Both the position numbers and the translations under genes were made by a program. The notes beneath the pieces were generated by a model that saw only the letters and a program-made list of their open reading frames with translations, was not told the DNA's origin and ran no database searches. A stretch of 6,556 nt of DNA from Panacagrimonas sp. (lineage in GTDB: Bacteria > Pseudomonadota > Gammaproteobacteria > Nevskiales > Nevskiaceae), in contig JAJFJX010000365.1 in NCBI GenBank assembly GCA_021773655.1, positions 1 through 6,556 on the forward strand. The letters are read 5' to 3'. Below are positions 1 to 6,054 of this stretch, piece after piece (position 1 is the first letter of the stretch; each line of letters begins with the position of its first letter).

Positions 1-112
1 GCGTAGGGGCCCCGTCGGGTGGGGCGTTTCGCACAACCAGAAGGACGCCGAGGGTTTCATCCGCCTCAACGGCCTGCGTCTGCGCACCGGCGCGCTGCGC
101 GATCAGCGCTGA
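1..112 (+). CDS. C-terminal end of an unidentified plus-strand protein (partial)
   Basis: Frame 2 is open from the window edge to a TGA at 110-112 and gives a 36-residue tail that includes GWGVSHNQKDAEGF and ends in TGALRDQR. Third codon positions in this frame are almost all G or C, as expected for real coding sequence in a GC-rich genome. The only difference between this copy and its downstream duplicate (C80 vs T238) changes CTG to TTG, both Leu, which also supports the frame. I do not recognise the protein family; too little of it is present. The start and most of the gene lie to the left of the window. It points towards the pxp operon, so the two units are convergent. An alternative is that the whole stretch is a non-coding repeat whose open frame is accidental. 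Confidence 0.45.
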   Translation, partial: RRGPVGWGVSHNQKDAEGFIRLNGLRLRTGALRDQR

Positions 113-158
113 GGTTGTACGCCACGCGAATCGCCCCTGCCGCCGACCCTTCGCTGTC

Positions 159-270
159 GCGTAGGGGCCCCGTCGGGTGGGGCGTTTCGCACAACCAGAA
201 GGACGCCGAGGGTTTCATCCGCCTCAACGGCCTGCGTTTGCGCACCGGCGCGCTGCGCGATCAGCGCTGA
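159..270 (+). pseudogene. Duplicated 3' end of the upstream gene
   Basis: This is the second copy of the gene tail ending at 112. It reads the same 36 residues (GWGVSHNQKDAEGF to TGALRDQR) to a TGA at 268-270. No start codon with a Shine-Dalgarno sequence is visible in front of it. A frame does run open from an ATG at 19 through the junction into this copy, but it reads copy 1 in the wrong frame and is almost certainly fortuitous. I treat this as a non-functional fragment created by the tandem duplication. If more copies exist to the left, this one could be the original gene end and the copy at 1-112 the insert. Confidence 0.4.
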
Positions 271-321
271 GGTTGTACGCCACGCGAATCGCCCCTGCCG
301 CCGCCGTCCCCCGGCGCTGCT

Positions 322-336
322 GCCTGCCGTGCAGGC
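322..336. other. Small stem-loop between convergent genes
   Basis: GCCTGC (322-327) pairs perfectly with GCAGGC (331-336) around a CGT loop. It lies four bases left of the larger palindrome at 340-378, between the plus-strand gene tail and the 3' end of pxpC. There is no T-tract on either side, so it is not a canonical intrinsic terminator. It could protect a 3' end, or it may be chance in GC-rich DNA. Confidence 0.35.
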
Positions 337-339
337 GCA

Positions 340-378
340 CGCAAGTGTCCCTTCAAGAAACTTGTAGAGGCACTTGCG
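340..378. other. 39-nt imperfect palindrome, possible bidirectional 3'-end hairpin
   Basis: The outer arms CGCAAGTG (340-347) and CACTTGCG (371-378) are perfectly complementary. Inside them CAAG (354-357) pairs with CTTG (361-364) around an AAA loop. The intervening arms pair except for one G-T wobble and two mismatches. The whole therefore folds as one long hairpin on either strand. It sits between convergent genes: the duplicated plus-strand gene end on the left and the pxpC stop at 462 on the right. Neither side has a U-run, so termination would have to be Rho-dependent, or the element is an mRNA 3'-stabiliser or a REP-like repeat. Local base composition is less GC-rich than its surroundings. 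Confidence 0.6.
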
Positions 379-432
379 GGAGCGCGCGACCGCTCAGTCA
401 CTTCGGGCGGGGTAACGCGGGACTGCAATGCT

Positions 433-448
433 GCGGCGAAGGTGCCGC
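433..448. other. Short hairpin just downstream of pxpC
   Basis: GCGGC (433-437) and GCCGC (444-448) pair around a six-base loop, 14 nt past the pxpC stop codon on the minus strand. No T-tract follows on either strand. Five GC pairs are easily met by chance in this composition, so this is only a weak candidate for a 3'-end structure of the pxp transcript. Confidence 0.2.
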
Positions 449-461
449 GCAGGCCGGCATC

Positions 462-1313
462 TCAATCCTCGACACGTTCGAACTCCAGGGTACTGCCCGG
501 GCGGGCCTGGGCCAGCCCTGACAGATCCTCGGCCAGCACCACACCGATCACCGGGTAGCCGCCGGTCACCGGATGGTCGTAGAGAAACACCAGCGGTTGT
601 CCTGAGGTCGGCACCTGTATCGCCCCGGGCTGCAGGCCTTCGCTGTCTTGTTCGTCGCCCTCGGGTTGGGCCAGCGCCGCGCCCTGCAGGCGTACGCCGA
701 TGCGGTTGCTGTGCGGGCTGACCGTGTAGGGCGCACCGCGGAGGTGATCGAGCGCCGTCGGTGCGAACCGCTGGTGACGCGGCCCGGCGCAGTAGCGCAG
801 TACCAGGTGCGTCTGCAGCGGCGCCGCGGCCGCGGGAGGTTGCGGGGGCAGGGCGTACAGCGTGTCGGTTTCAAGCACATCGGCCGCGCGCAGCGGCGCC
901 GGCCCCAGGCCGGTCAACAGGTCGGTGGACCGGCTGCCCAGCACCGTCCGGGCACGAATGCCGCCGGCCACCGCCAGGTAGCCGCGTACGCCGAGTCGCG
1001 CCGCGCCCACGTCCAGGATCTGGCCGGCGGCAACGCGAATCGCGGTGTCGGCGGCGACCGCGATCCGGTCCAGGGTGGCCGGCATCTGCGCACCACAGAG
1101 CGCAATCACGGTCGGGGCCTGGAACTCGAAGCGCCCGCCGCTGAGGGTCATCTCCAGGCCCGCGGCGCCGTCGAAATTTCCGACCCTGCGGTTGGCGCGG
1201 ATCAGCGCACCACGATCGGCTGCGCCCGAGCAGGGAACCGCAAGATGCCCGTAGCCGGGGCGACCCAGATCCTGCACCGTGGTCAGCGGCCCGGCCTTGA
1301 GCACGCGGATCAT
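462..1313 (-). CDS. pxpC: 5-oxoprolinase subunit PxpC (KipA/YbgK family)
   Basis: 283 aa. PxpC works with PxpA and PxpB to hydrolyse 5-oxo-L-proline to L-glutamate using ATP in the cytoplasm; the older name is KipI antagonist/biotin-dependent carboxylase-like (AHS2 domain). Family motifs run through the whole length: VQDLGRPGYGHLAVPCSGAA (13-32), ANRRVGN (40-46), YLAVAGGI (112-119), LGSRSTDLLTGLGP (125-138), SPHSNRIGVRLQG (199-211), EGLQPGAIQVP (225-235) and DHPVTGGYPVIGVV (246-259). The ATG at 1313 overlaps the pxpB stop as ATGA, the usual sign of translational coupling. It matches the family N-terminus, whereas the same frame continues open to 1727 only as a shadow of pxpB. Cys28 stands where I expect Arg in many homologues (VPRSG); this looks like natural variation. 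It is the last gene of the operon. A separate carboxylase role has been proposed for distant AHS2 proteins fused to carboxylases, but the adjacent pxpA and pxpB favour 5-oxoprolinase. Confidence 0.93.
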   Translation of the reverse strand: MIRVLKAGPLTTVQDLGRPGYGHLAVPCSGAADRGALIRANRRVGNFDGAAGLEMTLSGGRFEFQAPTVIALCGAQMPATLDRIAVAADTAIRVAAGQILDVGAARLGVRGYLAVAGGIRARTVLGSRSTDLLTGLGPAPLRAADVLETDTLYALPPQPPAAAAPLQTHLVLRYCAGPRHQRFAPTALDHLRGAPYTVSPHSNRIGVRLQGAALAQPEGDEQDSEGLQPGAIQVPTSGQPLVFLYDHPVTGGYPVIGVVLAEDLSGLAQARPGSTLEFERVED

Positions 1314-1933
1314 GGTGCCACCGGCACAAAGCGAACCGACGTGCCCGGGCTCAGCCGCGCGGGCGGCTGGCGTTGCGGGTTCCACAGTTCCAGCGCGGTG
1401 CGCCCCAGCAGGTGCCAGCCGCCGGGCGAGGCGCGCGGATAGACGCCGGCGTAGCGGCCCGCGATGGCCACCGAACCGGCCGGGACCTGCGTGCGCGGGG
1501 TGTCGCGTCGCGGTCGGTGCAAGGCTGGGGGCAGGCCCTCCAGGTAGCCGAATCCGGGCATGAATCCGCAGAACGCGACCCGGTATCGGGCTTGCGCATG
1601 GCATTCGACGAGTTGCGCCACCGAAAGGCCGCAGCCTTCGGCCACCTCGGCCAGATCGGCGCCGTCGTAGACCACCGGAATCTCGAGCTGCGAGGTCTCC
1701 ATCGCGACCGGTTCGGGCAACGGCCATGCGGGCAGTGCTTCGGCCAGTTCACGCGCGCAGGGACCGGTGAGCAGCACCGTGCGCGCCGCCGGCACGATGT
1801 CGACGATGCCGGCCGGGCGCCTGCGCCGCAGTTCTGCATAGAGCCGCATCACGTCCGCGGGATCGCGCAGCTCCACCAGCAGTCCCTGGCGGCCAGCGGC
1901 CAGGCAGTTCATGTGCGGGGCGGGCCGGGTCAT
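1310..1933 (-). CDS. pxpB: 5-oxoprolinase subunit PxpB (KipI/YbgJ family)
   Basis: 207 aa from the ATG at 1933 (200 aa from the alternative ATG at 1912). It is the AHS1-domain subunit of the PxpABC 5-oxoprolinase; B. subtilis KipI of the same family was first described as a sporulation kinase inhibitor. Visible motifs are the LVELRDPADV N-terminal strand region, GIVDIVPAARTVLL (42-55), LEIPVVYDG (83-91), CGFMPGFGYLEGLP (122-135), PRRDTPRTQVPAGSVAIAG (141-159), GVYPRASPGGWHLLGRT (163-179) and the C-terminal PGTSVRFVP. These align closely with E. coli YbgJ from memory. Neither possible start has a Shine-Dalgarno sequence. I chose 1933 because its ATG is the last step of the ATGA relay formed by the pentamer tract at 1931-1960. 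The extra seven residues (MTRPAPH) are not family-conserved, so 1912 remains possible. The stop overlaps pxpC by four bases. Confidence 0.93.
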   Translation of the reverse strand: MTRPAPHMNCLAAGRQGLLVELRDPADVMRLYAELRRRRPAGIVDIVPAARTVLLTGPCARELAEALPAWPLPEPVAMETSQLEIPVVYDGADLAEVAEGCGLSVAQLVECHAQARYRVAFCGFMPGFGYLEGLPPALHRPRRDTPRTQVPAGSVAIAGRYAGVYPRASPGGWHLLGRTALELWNPQRQPPARLSPGTSVRFVPVAP

Positions 1934-1960
1934 GTCATGTCATGTCATGTCATTTCATGT
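1931..1960 (-). repeat. Six-unit ACATG pentamer tract at the pxpA/pxpB junction
   Basis: On the minus strand, five ACATG units and one AAATG unit follow each other from 1960 to 1931, placing ATG codons every five bases (first bases 1958, 1953, 1948, 1943, 1938 and 1933). pxpA reads through the first two units and stops at TGA 1947-1945. The ATGs at 1948, 1943 and 1938 each read Met-Thr-stop, and each stop overlaps the next ATG as ATGA. The last ATG (1933) opens into pxpB. The tract thus forms a stepwise termination-reinitiation path between two subunits of one enzyme, in place of a Shine-Dalgarno sequence. Adding or removing whole units would not change either protein's frame. Confidence 0.9.
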
Positions 1961-2694
1961 CTGCGACCGGCAGAGGCAAATGCCTGCAGGCGCAGACCCT
2001 CGGCCACCAGGCGAGCGCGGACCTGCCGCGCCAGGGCCACCGCGCCAGGCGTGTCACCGTGCACGCACAGGGTCCGGACCCGGCCGCTGCGGGCCAGTCG
2101 CAGCGCGCTGTCGGCCGCCATCCCGGCGTCGTGGATGACGGCACCGGGCGCACCGCGGGGCCGCAGCCGGCCGTGGTCGTCGTAAGTGCGGTCGGCGTAC
2201 CCCTCGGGCACGCCCACGACGCCGTGTTCCGAGGCCAGCCGCAGCAGCTCGGAATCCGGCAGTCCGAGCAGGGGCAGCGGCTGGCGCCAGGCCTTCACCG
2301 CGGCCACCACGGCGCCGGCCTGCACCGGATCGCGCATGCAGCGGTTGTAGAGCGCTCCGTGCGCCTTGACGTAGGCCACCTCGCCGAATGCCGACAATGC
2401 ACCGATCTGGTAGAGCACCTCGGCCGAAAGTTCATCGGGCTCAATCTCCATCTCGCGGCGGCCGAAGCCGGCCAGGTCGCGGTAGGAGACCTGCGCGCCG
2501 ATGCGCACCCCGCGGCGTTCGGCCGCCCGGCAGGTGCGGCGCATGATGACCGGATCGCCGGCGTGAAACCCGCAGGCGAGGTTGGCGCTGGTGACCACGT
2601 CCAGCAGCGCCTCGTCGTCGCCCAGGGTCCAGCGGCCGTAGCCTTCGCCGAGATCGGCGTTGAGGTCGATGTGAGGATGCGCGCAAAGACTCAT
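1945..2694 (-). CDS. pxpA: 5-oxoprolinase subunit PxpA (LamB/YcsF family)
   Basis: 249 aa, close to E. coli YbgL (about 244). It is the LamB/YcsF TIM-barrel-like subunit of the cytosolic ATP-dependent 5-oxoprolinase, which recycles pyroglutamate formed spontaneously from glutamine and glutathione metabolism. Family motifs in order: IDLNADLGEG (9-18), SANLACGFHAGDP (36-48), GAQVSYRDLAGFGRR (66-80), VKAHGALYN (109-117), EGYADRTY and LCVHGDTPGAV (209-219). The ATG at 2694 places IDLNADLGEG near the N-terminus as in homologues, and GGAG lies six bases upstream. The frame stays open to 2979 but that extension is low-complexity and unlike the family. GAQVSYRDL, and Ala111 where Pro is common, recall actinobacterial members more than E. 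coli YbgL. The last residues (HEMT) are encoded by the pentamer tract leading into pxpB. It is the first gene of the pxpABC operon. Confidence 0.95.
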   Translation of the reverse strand: MSLCAHPHIDLNADLGEGYGRWTLGDDEALLDVVTSANLACGFHAGDPVIMRRTCRAAERRGVRIGAQVSYRDLAGFGRREMEIEPDELSAEVLYQIGALSAFGEVAYVKAHGALYNRCMRDPVQAGAVVAAVKAWRQPLPLLGLPDSELLRLASEHGVVGVPEGYADRTYDDHGRLRPRGAPGAVIHDAGMAADSALRLARSGRVRTLCVHGDTPGAVALARQVRARLVAEGLRLQAFASAGRRHEMT

Positions 2695-2700
2695 GTACGG

Positions 2701-2704
2701 CTCC
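2701..2704 (-). promoter_or_regulatory. Ribosome binding site of pxpA
   Basis: GGAG on the minus strand ends six bases before the ATG at 2694. It is the only clear Shine-Dalgarno sequence in the pxp operon and decides the pxpA start against the longer open frame reaching 2979. Confidence 0.7.
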
Positions 2705-2997
2705 GACGGCACGCGCCCGGTGTTTGCTGATTCGGCTTCGTATTGCAGCAGTTTGCCATCTGTCCCGGGCCCGGGTTCTGCGGACCCTCGGCCGCCGGGG
2801 ATCGGGCCGATGCCTCGGCCCTCGGCGGTACTCGCGCACGGCCCGGATCCCGGGCGTGCCGTCCGGCCACGCACGACCGCCGCAACCGGCGAGGCGGCGC
2901 CGGCGCTGCGGCCCGGCGAACTTCCCGCGCTCAGCCTTGGGCGTCTCAGCGCCTTTGGGGGGAGCGCCCCGAAACTCATTCGCCGCCTGAATTAGTC

Positions 2998-3023
2998 GCC
3001 CGGTTCCGCCGCCCGGTTCCGCC
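2998..3023. repeat. 13-bp direct repeat, two exact copies
   Basis: GCCCGGTTCCGCC occurs at 2998-3010 and again at 3011-3023, followed by a partial third copy (GCCCG, 3024-3028). It is in the non-coding stretch downstream of ettA. It is probably a slippage product; no function can be inferred. Confidence 0.8.
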
Positions 3024-3118
3024 GCCCGATGCGGCGCCGAACACGCCTCGTGACGGCGCGGGGTTTCGACGGTGTCGTGGCTCGGCTTTCGGACGCGGAT
3101 GCCGGGCCTGGCCATGGG

Positions 3119-3148
3119 AAAACCCCCGATGCCGACACGGCCGGCATC
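3119..3148 (-). terminator. Weak terminator-like hairpin downstream of ettA
   Basis: On the minus strand, GATGCCG (3148-3142) pairs perfectly with CGGCATC (3134-3128) around a seven-base loop, 18 nt after the ettA stop. It is followed by GGGGG and then only four Ts (3122-3119). The stem is good, but the G-run and short T-tract make it a poor intrinsic terminator. Partial or factor-dependent termination is plausible. Confidence 0.35.
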
Positions 3149-3166
3149 CTGCCCAGGGCCTGCCGA

Positions 3167-4831
<1,665 letters not shown>

Positions 4832-4859
4832 GGCGGTCGGAGGTCTGCTGGGGGCGGTC

Positions 4860-4872
4860 GGCGATTATCGCC
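4860..4872. promoter_or_regulatory. 13-bp palindrome over the ettA -10 box
   Basis: GGCGAT (4860-4865) and ATCGCC (4867-4872) are perfect inverted arms around a central T. The ettA -10 candidate lies entirely inside. It could be an operator, or a palindromic A+T core readable in both directions (GATTAT on the plus strand). With only six-base arms, chance is possible. Confidence 0.3.
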
Positions 4873-4892
4873 CAGTGTCGGTCCTGCGTCTG
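4864..4892 (-). promoter_or_regulatory. Candidate ettA promoter
   Basis: On the minus strand, GATAAT (4869-4864) matches the -10 consensus at five of six positions. It is preceded after 17 bases by CAGACG (4892-4887), a three-of-six -35. Initiation near 4857 would give a leader of about 26 nt to the GTG at 4831. The -10 is the least GC-rich point of the divergent region and lies inside a perfect palindrome (4860-4872). Confidence 0.4.
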
Positions 4893-4899
4893 CCCGCGC

Positions 4900-4927
4900 T
4901 TGAACGCATCGGGTCGCGGCGTATGCT
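4900..4927 (+). promoter_or_regulatory. Candidate sigma70 promoter of the exported-protein gene
   Basis: TTGAAC (4900-4905) and TATGCT (4922-4927) are separated by 16 bases, each matching consensus at four of six positions. Initiation near 4934 would leave a leader of about 20 nt carrying the AAGGAGG ribosome binding site. The promoter lies inside the longer open frame starting at 4900, which argues against that frame's upstream start. Confidence 0.5.
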
Positions 4928-4940
4928 CGTGGCCGTACGC

Positions 4941-4947
4941 AAGGAGG
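4941..4947 (+). promoter_or_regulatory. Strong ribosome binding site for the gene at 4954
   Basis: AAGGAGG is a near-perfect anti-16S match, six bases before the ATG at 4954. It fixes that start over the upstream in-frame ATG at 4900. It is by far the best Shine-Dalgarno sequence in the window. Confidence 0.85.
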
Positions 4948-4953
4948 CAGGTC

Positions 4954-5448
4954 ATGCCCGCATGCCGGATCCTGCTGTGCGCGGTCCTGGCGGTTTCCTG
5001 GGGATTTCCCGCAGGACTGCACGCCGAGGTCTACCGTTGCCAGGTCGAGGGCCGCACCGTGTTCACGGACCGGCCCTGCGCCGCCGGAGCGAGGCCGCAC
5101 GAAATGCCGCCGCTGGGCCGGATTCCGGCCGGCGAGTCGGCAGATCTGGTGGAGGCCTACGACGAGCGCCGTTCGCGGGCGCGCGAATCGCGCTCACGGG
5201 ACAACGCCCTCTGGCTTGAGCAGTATCGCGATGAAAAGGCGCAGGCCGAGCGCTTCGAGGCCGCGATCCGCGACCACCGCACGCTCAAGGGCATGACGCC
5301 CGACCACGTGCGGCGTGCCCTGGGCAGCCCCGATGAGATCGATCGCCGCACCGGGACCGAAACCTGGTTCTACGGTCTCGGCAAGAAGCGGCGCGCGCTG
5401 GTCTTTGACGACGGACTGCTGCGCACCGACCGTGGCGGCGCGCGCTGA
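4954..5448 (+). CDS. Exported DUF4124-like protein with BamE/SmpA-like C-terminus
   Basis: 164 aa; no gene name recognised. Residues 1-24 form a signal peptide: Arg5, a hydrophobic core, then LHA before a probable cut ahead of Glu25. There is no lipobox, so a soluble periplasmic protein is likely. Residues 25-46 carry the DUF4124-type pattern EVYRCQVEGRTVFTDRPC, with Cys29 and Cys42 able to form a disulphide. Residues 61-110 are highly charged and probably helical. Residues 110-156 (LKGMTPDHVRRALGSPDEI, then TETWFYG, then LVFDDGLL) resemble the small alpha/beta fold of BamE/SmpA-type proteins: a helix-capping MT, a G-x-P turn and a W-x-Y-G strand. The function is unknown; cell-envelope assembly or ligand binding would be a guess. 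The start rests on AAGGAGG six bases upstream. A short gap separates it from fmdB, so shared transcription is possible. Confidence 0.85.
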   Translation: MPACRILLCAVLAVSWGFPAGLHAEVYRCQVEGRTVFTDRPCAAGARPHEMPPLGRIPAGESADLVEAYDERRSRARESRSRDNALWLEQYRDEKAQAERFEAAIRDHRTLKGMTPDHVRRALGSPDEIDRRTGTETWFYGLGKKRRALVFDDGLLRTDRGGAR

Positions 5449-5567
5449 AACCCTTCGCGGGTCTGTCGCGCGGCGATCCGGTATCGTGGTGCGCGCAGGG
5501 TCGGCATCTTGAAAGTCCAGTCCCGGCCCCCATTGCCAGCGCATCCCGCAAACTGAGACAGATCGAC

Positions 5568-5951
5568 ATGCCACTCTACGAATACGGTTGCGCTGCCTGC
5601 GGCGAGGTCTCCGAGATCAGTCACCGGCTGGCCGACCCGGCCCCCGTCGACTGTCCGAGCTGCGGTGCGCCGGGTCTGAGCAAGCTGATCTCCGCCGCCG
5701 GCTTTCGCCTGAAAGGCGAGGGGTGGTACGAGACCGACTTCAAGTCCAGCGGCAAACGCAACCTGGCGGGCGACAGCAATGGCGACGCCAGGCCGGCTGC
5801 CGCCGACGGCAAGGCCACCGACAAGTCCGAATCCAGGGGTGAATCCGGTTCGGCGCCCAAGGCCGATGCCAAGCCGGCGGCCAAGGCAGCGGCCAAGCCG
5901 GAAGCCAAGGTCGGACCTGCATCGTCGCCGGCACCCTCGGCCGGAAGCTGA
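5568..5951 (+). CDS. FmdB-family zinc-ribbon protein with disordered tail
   Basis: 127 aa. The N-terminus MPLYEYGCAACG is diagnostic of the FmdB/CxxC_CxxC_SSSS family. Cys8-x-x-Cys11 and Cys29-x-x-Cys32 form one zinc ribbon. The conserved core continues through LSKLISAAGFRLKGEGWYET to about residue 57. From about 66 the protein is a low-complexity tail rich in Ala, Lys, Pro, Ser and Gly, with repeated AKPAAKAAAKPEAK-like blocks, probably disordered. The family was named for a putative regulator in formamide metabolism, but its molecular role is not established; do not read the name as a function. Placement just before aspS is a conserved order that I recall from pseudomonads and other gammaproteobacteria. 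No strong Shine-Dalgarno sequence is visible (GAGACAG is the nearest purine stretch). The start is fixed by the family N-terminus. Confidence 0.93.
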   Translation: MPLYEYGCAACGEVSEISHRLADPAPVDCPSCGAPGLSKLISAAGFRLKGEGWYETDFKSSGKRNLAGDSNGDARPAAADGKATDKSESRGESGSAPKADAKPAAKAAAKPEAKVGPASSPAPSAGS

Positions 5952-6010
5952 AGGCCGATCACACGATGCGCCGGCCGCGCAACGGCGCGTCTGGCAAGCA
6001 CGCCCGGCAG

Positions 6011-6039
6011 GTCGCGGCTACAATCCGCGACTCTTTTTT
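6011..6039 (+). terminator. Intrinsic terminator between fmdB and aspS
   Basis: GTCGCGG (6011-6017) and CCGCGAC (6025-6031) are perfectly complementary around a seven-base loop (CTACAAT). They are followed at once by TCTTTTTT (6032-6039). This is a textbook Rho-independent layout and the only such T-tract in the window. It would end the transcript from fmdB about 60 nt after its stop. The loop also holds the TACAAT hexamer proposed as the aspS -10 box. Confidence 0.6.
6019..6024 (+). promoter_or_regulatory. Candidate -10 box of aspS
   Basis: TACAAT matches the -10 consensus at five of six positions and lies 30 nt before the aspS ATG; initiation would fall near 6031. No good -35 is found at 16-18 bases upstream (AAGCAC is the sequence there). 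The resulting leader of about 24 nt starts with the T-tract and has no Shine-Dalgarno sequence. Confidence 0.45.
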
Positions 6040-6054
6040 GCCCGTTCAACCTCC

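Larger units (their letters stand above)
1..303 (+). repeat. 158-bp-period tandem duplication, two copies visible
   Basis: Bases 1-145 recur at 159-303 with one mismatch (C80 vs T238). The copies are separated by 13 nt of non-repeated sequence (146-158), so the period is 158 bp. Identity ends at 145/303. The left boundary cannot be set because copy 1 starts at the window edge, and more copies may lie upstream. Each copy holds a 36-codon reading frame ending in TGA plus about 33 nt after it. Because 158 is not a multiple of three, the second copy is not in frame with the first, so the duplication does not lengthen the upstream protein. Near-perfect identity suggests a recent duplication or ongoing homogenisation. 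Confidence 0.9.
2695..3166. other. 472-bp stretch without a recognisable gene
   Basis: This lies between the pxpA start and the ettA stop, both on the minus strand. The open frames on either strand are Pro/Arg/Ala-rich, match no family I know and overlap each other, so I call none of them. The stretch holds the pxpA ribosome binding site, a less GC-rich patch around 2721-2762 that is the likeliest place for the pxpA promoter (no convincing -35/-10 pair seen), a CCCGGGCCCGGG palindrome at 2764-2775, a 13-bp tandem repeat at 2998-3023 and a weak terminator-like hairpin behind ettA. It is long enough to hide a small RNA or a very short gene, but I have no evidence for one. Confidence 0.6.

Noticed and set aside
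19..270. 83-codon frame spanning the two repeat copies as a real gene
   Set aside because: It reads copy 1 in a different frame from copy 2 because the period is not a multiple of three, and it has no ribosome binding site.
1..303. CRISPR array or insertion sequence
   Set aside because: The 145-bp near-identical units with a 13-bp spacer are far outside CRISPR repeat/spacer sizes. There is no transposase, no terminal inverted repeats and no target-site duplication in view.
648..1442. 264-codon plus-strand open frame over pxpC/pxpB
   Set aside because: Antisense shadow; Arg/Gly/His-rich and it covers two well-supported minus-strand genes.
1314..1727. Extension of the pxpC frame up to 1727
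   Set aside because: It overlaps pxpB in another frame. The PxpC family N-terminus starts at the ATG at 1313, which overlaps the pxpB stop as ATGA.
1931..1960. Phase-variable on/off switch by pentamer slippage
   Set aside because: pxpA always stops inside the tract and pxpB always starts at its last ATG, so gain or loss of whole units cannot shift either reading frame. Only coupling strength could change.
1942..2730. 262-codon plus-strand open frame over pxpA
   Set aside because: Antisense shadow of a confidently identified gene; no motifs and no ribosome binding site.
2695..2979. N-terminal extension of PxpA to an upstream start at 2979
   Set aside because: The extension is Pro/Gly/Arg-rich without family similarity. 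PxpA proteins begin just before IDLNADLGEG, and GGAG sits six bases before the ATG at 2694.
4900..4953. Earlier ATG at 4900 for the exported protein
   Set aside because: It would bury the signal peptide behind 18 residues, has no ribosome binding site, and overlaps the -35 box of the candidate promoter. The ATG at 4954 has AAGGAGG at ideal spacing.
5450..5462. ACCC/GGGT stem-loop after the exported-protein gene as a terminator
   Set aside because: Only four base pairs and no T-tract follows.
5968..5988. GCGCCG/CGGCGC hairpin after fmdB as the terminator
   Set aside because: It has a six-pair stem but a nine-base loop and no T-tract. The hairpin at 6011-6039 is much better.
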